Below, piece after piece: positions 18,346-25,901 of a stretch of DNA of 64,000 nucleotides; position 1 is the first letter of the stretch, and each line of letters starts with the position of its first letter. The notes under the pieces were generated by a model, which saw nothing but the letters and a program-made list of their open reading frames with translations, was not told where the DNA came from and ran no database searches. The translations under genes and the position numbers were made by a program. The stretch is taken from positions 124,001-188,000 of the forward strand of contig VGYX01000002.1 of assembly GCA_016872835.1 (NCBI GenBank). Reading direction: 5' to 3'. This DNA is from Planctomycetota bacterium. Lineage in GTDB: Bacteria; Planctomycetota; Phycisphaerae; Phycisphaerales; SM1A02.

Positions 18346-19869
18346 ATGACTCGTCGTCTCGTCCGAGCCGTGCTGCCGGTGCTTCTCCTGGTCGCGGGGT
18401 GTCTGGACAACACCTACGTGAAGGAGGATCGCACGGACCGAAGGCCGCGCGTGCTGGCCATCACGGATCAGGAGGGCGGCGCCCATGACTGCGTGCTGAT
18501 CCATGACCGGCTCTGGTACGTGGGGCAGGCTTCGCGCCTGCTGGTGCTGGAGGGCCGCGGCGCGCTGGTGAAGTCCGTCGAGGCGGGACCCATCGGCAAG
18601 ACGGGCGCGATCACCGATCTCGTGATTCATCGAGGTGATCTGGTCGGTGTGGTGAGCGGGGACGCGGTGGTGCGTTGGGACATCGCCAATCCGCGGGCAC
18701 CGGTGCTGATCGACCGGATCGACGCGAAGACGCTTGGCATGCAGCCGTGGAGTCTCTCGATCGTCGGAAGCGATCTGTTCATCTCCGGCCGAGGTGGCGT
18801 GCTGCGCGCAAGCGACGGTCGCCTGTTCCTGAAGGGCGAAGCCACGGGTGGTGTCGTCGCCAGCGTGCAGGGACTGGCGGCGGTGAGTGGCCGTCAGGTA
18901 CGGCTGCTGGAGGACGGAAAGTTCGTCGGTGCCGCCTCGGCGCTCGATCCGGGGCCGGCGGGCGTCTTCGGGTTCGCGTTGTCTGGCAGCAAGGGAAGCA
19001 CCGTCGGCGTCATGGGGCCTGACATGCGGGAGCGGATGGCCGAGGTCTTCTCAGCGTCGATCGTGCGTCTGCGCGTGACCGGCAACCGACTCTGGGTACT
19101 CGCGGAGGATGGTCTGGCGACGTGGAGCATCGCGGACGGCGGCATGAGCGATCCGGTCTACGCGAAGGTCAAGGGGGCACGAGATGTCGCGGCCCTCAGC
19201 GACAACCTCTACGCGATGGTGGGATCGTTCGGCCGCGCCGTCTACCGGCTGCATGACGACCGCGACGGCTCGGGCGACGCGTTCACCGACGTCAAGCGCG
19301 AGCCTGGCCGACTGGATCAAAGCGTCTTCGACGGTCGCCGGATCGTCGCCGGCAGCATCGAGGGCTACTGGCTCTACCCGATTCGCGGCAAGGCCACGCT
19401 GTCGGACAAGACGATCGACGTGACGCAGCTGCCGGAGAACAAGGCCACGCTCGCATGGGGCACCGCCACGATCGAGGTGGGCGATGGCAAGCCGGAAACG
19501 CCCGATGAGGCACGCGCGGTTCGCATCGACGGTCCTGCGGGAAAGGGCCGCTGGTCGCCGGGAGCCAATGGCTGGGTGAACTGCCTTGCCGCGATCGACG
19601 GGCAACTCTGGGTCGGACACTGGCGCGGTATCACCGTCCTGCGGCAGGTGCCTTCGCTTGTCACCGAGGAGGACGACGATGGAAAGCCCATCGCGCCGAA
19701 GCAGGTCGAACTCGAGGTCGTGGATGAACTCCGCATTCCCGGAAGCGTGACGTGGCTGCATCCCCTGCGCACCGGCGGGGGCGCCGCGTGGGTCAGTCGC
19801 TTCGGTGGGATGGGCGTGGCCGAGTTCGTGCCCGAGGGCGAGACGCCGAAGAAGAGCCCGACCGACTGA
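18346..19869 (+). CDS. Lipoprotein with beta-propeller-like repeats
   Basis: 507 residues, not assigned to a named family. The N-terminus MTRRLVRAVLPVLLLVAGC ends in a lipobox (LVAGC, Cys19). The body has repeated LVIVD/propeller-like blades: RLWYVGQASRLLVLEG, GDLVGVVSGDAVVRWDI, SDLFISGRGGVLRASDG, NRLWVLAEDGLATWSI and QLWVGHWRGITVLRQ. It is likely a periplasmic or outer-membrane-anchored binding protein. The last 77 bases overlap the 3' end of nth on the other strand. Confidence 0.78.
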   Translation: MTRRLVRAVLPVLLLVAGCLDNTYVKEDRTDRRPRVLAITDQEGGAHDCVLIHDRLWYVGQASRLLVLEGRGALVKSVEAGPIGKTGAITDLVIHRGDLVGVVSGDAVVRWDIANPRAPVLIDRIDAKTLGMQPWSLSIVGSDLFISGRGGVLRASDGRLFLKGEATGGVVASVQGLAAVSGRQVRLLEDGKFVGAASALDPGPAGVFGFALSGSKGSTVGVMGPDMRERMAEVFSASIVRLRVTGNRLWVLAEDGLATWSIADGGMSDPVYAKVKGARDVAALSDNLYAMVGSFGRAVYRLHDDRDGSGDAFTDVKREPGRLDQSVFDGRRIVAGSIEGYWLYPIRGKATLSDKTIDVTQLPENKATLAWGTATIEVGDGKPETPDEARAVRIDGPAGKGRWSPGANGWVNCLAAIDGQLWVGHWRGITVLRQVPSLVTEEDDDGKPIAPKQVELEVVDELRIPGSVTWLHPLRTGGGAAWVSRFGGMGVAEFVPEGETPKKSPTD

Positions 19870-20533
19870 CCGCCTTCGCGGCTTCGCTGCAGAATCTTCT
19901 GCAGATCGAGTCCTCGGCGCACGACCCTCCGCGTGCCTTGCACGCGCGGCGTCCATGGAAGATGAGCAGGTGGCTCAGCAGGCACCAATGCGTGCGTGGG
20001 AACAGGGCCATCAGGTCCCGTTCCACGCGTTCGGGGTCGGTGTGTCGCGTCAGGCCCATGCGGCGCGCAAGGCGACCCACATGCGTGTCCACCACCACGC
20101 CCTCCTGAATGCCGAACACGTTGCCAAGCACCACATTGGCGGTCTTCCGCGCCACGCCCCGCAGCGTCAGCAGTTCCTCCATCGTGCGCGGCACCTCGCC
20201 ACCGAAGCGTTCGGTGATCGTCCGCATGCTCTCGTGCACGGCGCGCGCCTTGTTGCGCCAGAAGTTCAGCGTCCGCAGGAAGGGTGCGATCGTCTCGGGC
20301 GACGCCGCGGCGAATGCGGCAGGGGTGGGAAAGGCCTGGAACAGCGCGGGGGTCGCCTTGTTCACGCCGACGTCCGTGCTCTGCGCGCTCAGGATCGTGG
20401 CCACCAGCAGTTCATGCGGCTGGCTCCACGTGAGTTCGCAGTGCGCGTCGGGGTGGCGGCGACGCAGCGCGGCCAGCAGCGCCTTGGCGCGAGCGCGTTG
20501 TGCGTCGGACTTGCGTGGCAGGGGCTTGTCCAC
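19793..20533 (-). CDS. nth: Endonuclease III (DNA glycosylase/AP lyase)
   Basis: 246 residues. Base-excision repair enzyme for oxidised pyrimidines. The HhH motif is LRGVARKTANVVLGNVFG with catalytic Lys130, and the catalytic Asp149 is in VVVDTHV. The Fe-S loop has four Cys (198, 205, 211, 215) with spacing C-x6-C-x5-C-x3-C instead of the usual C-x6-C-x2-C-x5-C. The last 25 or so residues (Ser/Arg/Pro-rich) are encoded antisense to the convergent lipoprotein gene and extend beyond the usual length of about 211. The GTG start at 20533 is supported by TAGGAT exactly 6 bases upstream. Confidence 0.93.
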   Translation of the reverse strand: MDKPLPRKSDAQRARAKALLAALRRRHPDAHCELTWSQPHELLVATILSAQSTDVGVNKATPALFQAFPTPAAFAAASPETIAPFLRTLNFWRNKARAVHESMRTITERFGGEVPRTMEELLTLRGVARKTANVVLGNVFGIQEGVVVDTHVGRLARRMGLTRHTDPERVERDLMALFPRTHWCLLSHLLIFHGRRACKARGGSCAEDSICRRFCSEAAKAVSRSGSSSASRPRARTRPRPSHRSD

Positions 20534-20539
20534 GCGGTG

Positions 20540-20545
20540 ATCCTA
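20540..20545 (-). promoter_or_regulatory. Putative leaderless -10 (TAGGAT), nth
   Basis: TAGGAT, 6 bases (CACCGC), then the GTG at 20533. Confidence 0.55.
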
Positions 20546-20566
20546 CGAACGGCGACATGTCGGGGC

Positions 20567-20572
20567 TATGCT
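20567..20572 (+). promoter_or_regulatory. Putative leaderless -10 (TATGCT), TIM-barrel gene
   Basis: TATGCT, 6 bases (GGCGTG), then GTG at 20579. The spacing favours the second of two adjacent GTG codons as start. Confidence 0.55.
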
Positions 20573-20578
20573 GGCGTG

Positions 20579-21322
20579 GTGCACGAGGCGCCGATTCCAC
20601 TCTCCGTCACGCTGCAGCCGCTTGGCCGCGTGGCCGACGCGCTCGACGAGGTTGCGGCGATCGGTCTGGCCGGCGTGCAGTTCGACGCCTCCGACCCGGA
20701 CCTGCGGCCGCGCGAGATGAGCGAGAGCGTGCGACGGGATCTTGGTGCGGCGTTGCGTCGGCGTGGTCTTGTGGCGAGTGGCGTCGACTGCTTCGTTCCC
20801 GTGGAGCGATTCGAGGATGCCGCGCGCGTGGAGCGAGCGATCGAGGCGGTGCAAGGCTCGATCCTGCTCGCGGAAAGCCTCAGAGGGGTGCCGGTATGCC
20901 TGTTCATGCCTCGAGGTGTGCGCGACGTCGCCGATTCCCTCGAGCGCGAAGCGCAGCGTCGCGGCGTGACGCTTGCCGATTTCGCGTGGCCCGCCTCGGA
21001 TGGATCGGGTGCCGTCGGCATCGATCCCGCGGCGCTGTTGGGCGCAGGCGCGGATCCCGCGTCGGTGGTGCCGGCGCTCGCGAGCCGACTGGCGGCGGCA
21101 CGCGTGGTCGACCTGCTGCGCAGCGGACTCCGCGGGCCGATCGGCGAGCAGGGTGGTTCACGCCTCGACGCCATGGCCTTTCGATTGGCGCTCGAGATGT
21201 CCGGCCTCCGCGGCCTCCCCGTGATCGATTGCCGGCAATGGCAGGCCCCGCTGCAAGGGGCACGGTCGTGCGCCGCACGATGGGTCGCGCTGCTGCCAGC
21301 CGTCGGAGGGTTCGCGTCATGA
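20579..21322 (+). CDS. Possible TIM-barrel sugar-phosphate isomerase/epimerase-like protein
   Basis: 247 residues. The pattern LSVTLQPLGRVADALDEVAA, then GLAGVQFDASDPDLRP, GLVASGVDCFVP and the closing IDCRQW resembles the AP-endonuclease-2/sugar isomerase TIM barrel, where a short strand ends in a residue binding metal. Clear metal-binding His/Glu sets are poor, so this may be a degenerate or divergent member. GTG at 20579 is chosen over 20576 by the position of the -10 hexamer. The stop overlaps the acpS start (ATGA). Confidence 0.6.
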   Translation: MHEAPIPLSVTLQPLGRVADALDEVAAIGLAGVQFDASDPDLRPREMSESVRRDLGAALRRRGLVASGVDCFVPVERFEDAARVERAIEAVQGSILLAESLRGVPVCLFMPRGVRDVADSLEREAQRRGVTLADFAWPASDGSGAVGIDPAALLGAGADPASVVPALASRLAAARVVDLLRSGLRGPIGEQGGSRLDAMAFRLALEMSGLRGLPVIDCRQWQAPLQGARSCAARWVALLPAVGGFAS

Positions 21323-21732
21323 ACGTGGAACTGACGGTCCTTGGGCATGGCGTGGATCTGATCGATGTCGCGCGCATCGAGCGCATGCTGATCGAGCACG
21401 GCGACCGCTTCCGCGAGAAGGTCTTCACGGAGACCGAGTGCGCGTACGCCGAAGCGGGTGGTCGCCGGCGCGGCGAGCGTTACGCGGCGCGCTTTGCCGC
21501 GAAGGAGGCCGCGTTCAAGGCCCTCGGCACGGGCTGGCGCAGTGGCATCGCCTGGACCGACGCCGAGGTGGTGCATGGCGCGGATGGCGCGCCGACGCTT
21601 CGGGTACACGGCGAGTTCGCGCGGATCGCGGGCGAGCGCGGTGTCACGCGCTGGCACCTCTCGATCACCCACACCGAGACGCTGGCGATGGCCAGCGTTC
21701 TGGCGGGCCGCGAACCGGCCGTGGCCGGGTAG
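21319..21732 (+). CDS. acpS: Holo-[acyl-carrier-protein] synthase
   Basis: 137 residues. Transfers 4'-phosphopantetheine from CoA to apo-ACP in fatty acid synthesis. Family motifs: GHGVDLIDVARIERML at 9-24 (Asp for metal binding), the central RYAARFAAKEAAFKALGTG (FAAKEA signature), and the C-terminal WHLSITHTETLAMASV (LSISH-type). Length fits the AcpS class. Translation is coupled to the preceding gene by a 4-base overlap. Confidence 0.96.
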   Translation: MNVELTVLGHGVDLIDVARIERMLIEHGDRFREKVFTETECAYAEAGGRRRGERYAARFAAKEAAFKALGTGWRSGIAWTDAEVVHGADGAPTLRVHGEFARIAGERGVTRWHLSITHTETLAMASVLAGREPAVAG

Positions 21733-21743
21733 CATGATGCGCC

Positions 21744-22421
21744 ATGCGAAGGCGCGGCTCTCCAACCCTGTACGAACTGGCGCGAAGCACCTCCGCGTCC
21801 GACACGTCGAGTCGTCCGTCCTCCGGGGCGCTCGAGGTCGCGATGCGCTCGATTCGTATACCGCTCGGCTTCCTGTGGCTGCTGGGAGTTGGCGTGCTCA
21901 TCCTGGCGGTGGTCGCGTACGCGTTCGGATACGGCCGAGGGCGGAGCGCCGGGTTCGCCGAGGGCGTCAGTCAGAAACTTGAGGAGCAGGCAGCGCAAGC
22001 GAGCGTTCGGACGGTCCGGGATCCGCTTCGGCAGCCCGCGCCCGCGAGCGTCGCCGCGGAGCCTGCGCCGGAACCCGCGTCCGCGGCGCGTCCGGCCGCT
22101 CCAGCACCTGTTCCGGCCGGCGGCGACCCTCGACAGCCCGGATATTGGTACTTCACCCTGGCCCGCCCCTCCTCGGCGGCGGCCGACGAGATGCTGGCTT
22201 TCTGCCGGGCCGAGGGGCTTGATGCGCACCTCGTTTCCGAGGATAATGGCAAGTCTCGCAAGATCATCGTCCTCCCGCCCTTGGCCAACGCGGAGGCTCG
22301 CAAGACCCCGGCAGGTCAGGCGTTGGAGGCGAAGATCAAGAAGGCGGGCGACCGCTGGAAGGCGAAGGCCAAGGGCAATCGGAACTTCTCCGATGCCTAT
22401 CCGGAACTGTTCAGGGGTTGA
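21744..22421 (+). CDS. Single-pass membrane protein, possible SPOR-like domain
   Basis: 225 residues. A 40-residue Ser/Arg-rich cytosolic N-terminus precedes one membrane helix at about 40-65 (LGFLWLLGVGVLILAVVAYA). A Pro/Ala-rich linker follows (about 95-130), then a small C-terminal domain beginning GYWYFTLARPSS and including LDAHLVSEDNGKSRKIIVLP. A single TM plus a Pro/Ala linker and a roughly 75-residue ab domain is the architecture of SPOR peptidoglycan-binding proteins; the sequence match itself is only suggestive. TAGCAT lies 8 bases before the ATG. Confidence 0.65.
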   Translation: MRRRGSPTLYELARSTSASDTSSRPSSGALEVAMRSIRIPLGFLWLLGVGVLILAVVAYAFGYGRGRSAGFAEGVSQKLEEQAAQASVRTVRDPLRQPAPASVAAEPAPEPASAARPAAPAPVPAGGDPRQPGYWYFTLARPSSAAADEMLAFCRAEGLDAHLVSEDNGKSRKIIVLPPLANAEARKTPAGQALEAKIKKAGDRWKAKAKGNRNFSDAYPELFRG

Positions 22422-22473
22422 GGCATCGCGCCAACACCCGCACTCGACACGAAACCCTCACCCCACGCAGACC

Positions 22474-22758
22474 ATGAGCATTCATCCCAGCCTCAAAACC
22501 AAGTCCGGCGCCCTCAACCAGCATCGCAACGTGCTCAAGCGTTCCGAGCGAATCGCAAAGCTCACCCTTGAGGTGGGCTACGACGCCGAGAAGAAGGGCG
22601 TGCTGGGCCTTGTGAAGGTCCGCTCGATCAAGGCGAAGGCCGGCAAGAAGGCCGTGAAGAAGGATGCGGCAGCTGCGGGTGACGCGCAGGCCGCCGCTCC
22701 TGCCGCGAGTGCGAAGGCCGCCGTGCCTGCCGCCGGCGCAGCCGCCAAGAAGAAGTGA
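22474..22758 (+). CDS. Small basic protein (PVC-type, probably ribosome-associated)
   Basis: 94 residues. The first 55 match the small basic protein family known from Verrucomicrobia, Chlamydiae and Planctomycetes: MSIHPSLKTKSGALNQHRNV, LKRSERIAKL and KKGVLGLVKVRSIKAKA. The C-terminus is a low-complexity Ala/Lys tail (about 56-94) ending AAAKKK. The family is usually described as rRNA/ribosome-linked; direct function is not shown here. It is a useful lineage marker. The aminotransferase GTG starts 3 bases after the stop. Confidence 0.85.
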   Translation: MSIHPSLKTKSGALNQHRNVLKRSERIAKLTLEVGYDAEKKGVLGLVKVRSIKAKAGKKAVKKDAAAAGDAQAAAPAASAKAAVPAAGAAAKKK

Positions 22759-22761
22759 CGC

Positions 22762-23943
22762 GTGGCCGGCGCCTCCGCTGGCACCGAAGCACGCCTGTCC
22801 TTCGAGCGGCTCATCGCCGCGCGAAGTCGCTCCATTGACGCATCGGGCATCCGCAAGGTCTTCGACCTTGGGGCGAAGCTCAAGGATCCGATCAATCTCT
22901 CCATTGGGCAGCCCGACTTCGCGGTACCGGAGCCGATGCGCGCCGCGGCATCGCACGCTGTGCTGGAGAATCGCAGCGGCTACTCGGTCACGCAGGGCAT
23001 TCCCGAACTCCATGCGGCGATCTGGGCGCACTTGGCGGAGGATGTGGGCTGGAAGGGGCCAAGTGCCGAGTTGGGATGCGCGGTCACCAGCGGCACCAGC
23101 GGGGGGCTTCTGCTAGGCCTGATGGCGGTGTGTGACGCCGGGGACGAGTTCATCGCGCCGGACCCGTATTTCGTGATGTATCCGCAGATGGCCAAGATGC
23201 TGGGCGCGAAGTGCGTGCTGTGCGACACCTATCCCGACTTCCGCATGACCGCCGAACGCGTGGAGCCGCTCATCACGCCGCGCACCAAGGCCGTGCTGGT
23301 CAACTCTCCGAGCAACCCATGCGGCACCGTGATGACCGGTGCCGAGTTGCGAGATCTGGTCGACCTGTGTCGTGCGAGGGGCGTGCTGCTGGTGTCCGAC
23401 GAGATCTACGACGAGTTCTGCTTCCCCGACGCGCGCGAAAGTGGTCGGTGTCCGAGCTCCGCTCGATACACGCAGGACTGCCTGTTGATCCGCGGCTTCG
23501 GCAAGACCTATGGATGCACTGGCTGGCGCCTGGGCTACGCGGCTGGTCCGATGCCGATCATCCAGGAGATCTGCAAGCTGCAGCAGTACAGCTTCGTGTG
23601 CGCGCCCACGCCGCTGCAGTGGGGCGTGATGCCGAGCTTCGACTGCGACCTCTCGCCGCAGATCGCGGAGTACGCGCGGCGTCGCGATCTTGTGGTGAAG
23701 GCCTTCGAGGGTGTGGCCGAGGTGGCGCGACCCGGGGGCGCGTTCTACGCGTTCGTGCAGGTACCTCGGCAACTTGGCCTGACGGCCACGCAGTTCGTCG
23801 AGAAGGCGATCGAGCGGCGCGTGCTGGTGATTCCCGGCAACGTGTTCAGCCAACGCGACACGCACTTCCGCCTGAGTTTCGCGACCAACCCCTCGAAGCT
23901 TGAGGAAGGCCTGTCGATCCTGCGCGAACTCATGTCGGCATAA
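22762..23943 (+). CDS. Class I/II aminotransferase (PLP-dependent)
   Basis: 393 residues, GTG start. Fold type I aminotransferase. The substrate loop region is LSIGQPDFAVPEPM. The PLP-binding features are NSPSNPCGTV (Asn-Pro-x-Gly), LLVSDEIYDEF (Asp for pyridine N), and RGFGKTYGCTGWRLGY with the Schiff-base Lys and phosphate-binding Arg. HFRLSFATN near the end supplies the carboxylate-binding Arg. It resembles aspartate/aromatic aminotransferases of the AspC/PatA group; the exact amino acid substrate cannot be told. Confidence 0.92.
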   Translation: MAGASAGTEARLSFERLIAARSRSIDASGIRKVFDLGAKLKDPINLSIGQPDFAVPEPMRAAASHAVLENRSGYSVTQGIPELHAAIWAHLAEDVGWKGPSAELGCAVTSGTSGGLLLGLMAVCDAGDEFIAPDPYFVMYPQMAKMLGAKCVLCDTYPDFRMTAERVEPLITPRTKAVLVNSPSNPCGTVMTGAELRDLVDLCRARGVLLVSDEIYDEFCFPDARESGRCPSSARYTQDCLLIRGFGKTYGCTGWRLGYAAGPMPIIQEICKLQQYSFVCAPTPLQWGVMPSFDCDLSPQIAEYARRRDLVVKAFEGVAEVARPGGAFYAFVQVPRQLGLTATQFVEKAIERRVLVIPGNVFSQRDTHFRLSFATNPSKLEEGLSILRELMSA

Positions 23944-23969
23944 CAGGGGCTGACCCTGCTACTCGGACC

Positions 23970-24836
23970 TCACTCGCCTGGAATGTGAACGAAGGTGCCG
24001 CTCCAGGGACTGCTCGCCGAGCCAAGCAGCTTGCGCGGGATTCGGCCCGCACGCGCACCAAGCCATCCTGACTCGCACGCCAGCCGCATCGCGTGCGCCA
24101 TCTGGATTGGTTCGGCCGCGTGCGCGATGCCCGTGTTCAGCAACACGCCGTCCGCGCCAAGCTCCATCGCGATCGTGACATCACTCGGGGTGCCCACGCC
24201 CGCGTCCACGATCACGGGATAGTCCGCACGCCCCCCGTGCTCGGGGCTCTTCAGCACCTGCAGCAGCACCGCGATCGCCTCGGGGTTCGACACGCCTCGG
24301 CCGCTCCCGATCGGACTGCCCGCCGGCATCACGCTGGTCGCGCCCGCGTCGCGCAGGCGCTGTGCCAGGATCGCGTCATCGCTCGAATAGACCAGAACCT
24401 CGAAGCCGTCCCTCACGAGCTCGCGTGTCGCCTCCAGCGTGCCCACCGGATCCGGCAGCAGCGTGGCCTTGTCACCGAGCACCTCAAGCTTGACCCAGCG
24501 TGCGCCCGCGTTGCCGAGTTGTTCCAGCAGGTCGCGCCCGAGCCGCGCCACGCGCACCGCGTCGTCCGCCGTGAAGCACCCAGCCGTGTTCGGAAGCACG
24601 GTCAGCCGGTTGAGCGGCAACGCGTCCAGCAGTGAACGGCCCTGTGCGTCGTACAGCCGCTCGCGTCGTACGGCCACCGTCACCGCGTCGGCGCCGCTGG
24701 CATCGATCGCGGCCCGGGTCTGCTCGAAGTCCTTGTACTTGCCCGTGCCGACCACCAGACGCGATCGAAGCGAGAATGAACCGACCTGAAGGGCTGGGAT
24801 AGCGGGGGTGGCGGCGGTGTTCATGGTGTCCTGCAT
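23970..24836 (-). CDS. thiG: Thiazole synthase
   Basis: 288 residues. TIM-barrel enzyme that makes the thiazole ring of thiamine from deoxyxylulose phosphate, dehydroglycine and ThiS thiocarboxylate. Motifs: [61 protein letters not shown] (Lys forming the imine with the sugar phosphate), [21 protein letters not shown] and [11 protein letters not shown]. The thiS stop is 3 bases upstream, so the pair is one transcript. An alternative start at the fifth codon (24824) would also suit. Confidence 0.96.
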   Translation of the reverse strand: MQDTMNTAATPAIPALQVGSFSLRSRLVVGTGKYKDFEQTRAAIDASGADAVTVAVRRERLYDAQGRSLLDALPLNRLTVLPNTAGCFTADDAVRVARLGRDLLEQLGNAGARWVKLEVLGDKATLLPDPVGTLEATRELVRDGFEVLVYSSDDAILAQRLRDAGATSVMPAGSPIGSGRGVSNPEAIAVLLQVLKSPEHGGRADYPVIVDAGVGTPSDVTIAMELGADGVLLNTGIAHAAEPIQMAHAMRLACESGWLGARAGRIPRKLLGSASSPWSGTFVHIPGE

Positions 24837-24839
24837 GCC

Positions 24840-25040
24840 TCAGCCTCCTCCGACGAGCGTGACCACCTCGACACGATCGCCTTCGGACAACGCGTGCTCG
24901 GCATGGCGGCGATGCGGCACGAGGTTGCGATTCACCTCGACCGCGCAGGGCACGCCCTCGCGACCGACCACGCGGAGCAAATCCCGCACGGTGCATCCCA
25001 GGGGCAGTTCCTTCGGCGAACCGTTCACGTCCACGATCAT
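24840..25040 (-). CDS. thiS: Sulfur carrier protein ThiS
   Basis: 66 residues, ubiquitin-like fold. It opens MIVDVNGSPKELPLGCTVRD and ends EVVTLVGGG with the terminal Gly-Gly that is adenylated and thiocarboxylated for thiazole synthesis. It is immediately upstream of thiG. TAGGAT lies 7 bases upstream of the ATG and no thiamine riboswitch is possible in so short a leader. Confidence 0.95.
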   Translation of the reverse strand: MIVDVNGSPKELPLGCTVRDLLRVVGREGVPCAVEVNRNLVPHRRHAEHALSEGDRVEVVTLVGGG

Positions 25041-25047
25041 CGAACGG

Positions 25048-25053
25048 ATCCTA
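25048..25053 (-). promoter_or_regulatory. Putative -10 (TAGGAT), thiS-thiG
   Basis: TAGGAT ends 7 bases before the thiS ATG at 25040. Confidence 0.5.
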
Positions 25054-25077
25054 GCGCCTTCGGCCTCGCCGATTCCC

Positions 25078-25083
25078 TAGGAT
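25078..25083 (+). promoter_or_regulatory. Putative leaderless -10 (TAGGAT), lipoprotein
   Basis: TAGGAT, 6 bases (GCTTGC), then the ATG at 25090. Confidence 0.55.
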
Positions 25084-25089
25084 GCTTGC

Positions 25090-25893
25090 ATGCCTCGTCC
25101 ACTGCTGATCGCCGTCGCTTGCCTTGTGGCGGCCTGTGGGCGACCCTCCTACGACACGGCCACGCCCGAGGAGACGCTGGATGCCGCCGTGGAGATGGTC
25201 GACGATGGCGACGCGCGTGCGCTCCCGTTCCTGATCGAGATTCCCGCGCGAGACATCACCTTCGACGACGGCGTGACTGAGGCGAGCGCGATCGCCGAGG
25301 TGAAGGCCAAGGCGGGCGAGATGCTGATGCAACTTCTGCGCGTGGCCAAGACGCTGCGCCGGAAGTTCCCCGGCGAGGTCGACCGCGAACTGAAGGCCGT
25401 GCTGGACCAGAAGGCCAAGGGTGCGCGCGACATCGCGATCGCGGTGCTTGCGGACCCCTCGGCCTGGATCGCCGCGCAGCGGCCGCGTCTGGCCGCCACG
25501 GATCTTGGCGATGGAACCGCCGCGCTGACATGGGACGGCGAGCCCATCCTGGCCGGCGTGCTCACGCTTGCGGAGACCTCCGAGGGCTGGCGCTTCCGAG
25601 TGCCCGTGGAACTGGTGCGCGACAGTCCGTACTGGCCGGACACACGTCACGAGTGGAGCGTGCTCGCAAGCATGATGCTGGCGGTCGAGCACGCGCTTGA
25701 GGACTTCGAGCGCGATCTGAACACCGGCAAGATCACCAGCCTCTCGATGGCGAGCTCGCGCGTGGGCCGGCTGGTGGGCGAGAGTGTGGCCGTGCAGTCG
25801 ATCATCTACGCGGCCATGAAGCGACCTGAAGCCGAGGGCGCCGCGAAGCCCGCCACGCAGCCGCCTGCCACGCCGCCCGCACCGAAGGGCTGA
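25090..25893 (+). CDS. Lipoprotein of unknown function
   Basis: 267 residues, not recognised. Short signal MPRPLLIAVACLVAAC with lipobox (LVAAC, Cys16), then an acidic, mostly helical region (ATPEETLDAAVEMVDDGDAR, RVAKTLRRKFPGEVDRELKA). A central strand set follows (AALTWDGEPILAGVLTLAE, WRFRVPVELV), and it ends in a Pro/Ala/Thr-rich tail. Probably periplasmic and membrane-anchored. Convergent with the antiporter gene (8-base gap). Confidence 0.75.
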   Translation: MPRPLLIAVACLVAACGRPSYDTATPEETLDAAVEMVDDGDARALPFLIEIPARDITFDDGVTEASAIAEVKAKAGEMLMQLLRVAKTLRRKFPGEVDRELKAVLDQKAKGARDIAIAVLADPSAWIAAQRPRLAATDLGDGTAALTWDGEPILAGVLTLAETSEGWRFRVPVELVRDSPYWPDTRHEWSVLASMMLAVEHALEDFERDLNTGKITSLSMASSRVGRLVGESVAVQSIIYAAMKRPEAEGAAKPATQPPATPPAPKG

Positions 25894-25901
25894 TACGTCT
25901 C

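Noticed and set aside
24837-25090. Thiamine (TPP) riboswitch upstream of thiS
   Set aside because: Only 49 bases separate thiS from the divergent gene, no conserved TPP aptamer motif is present, and a -10 hexamer sits 7 bases before the ATG.
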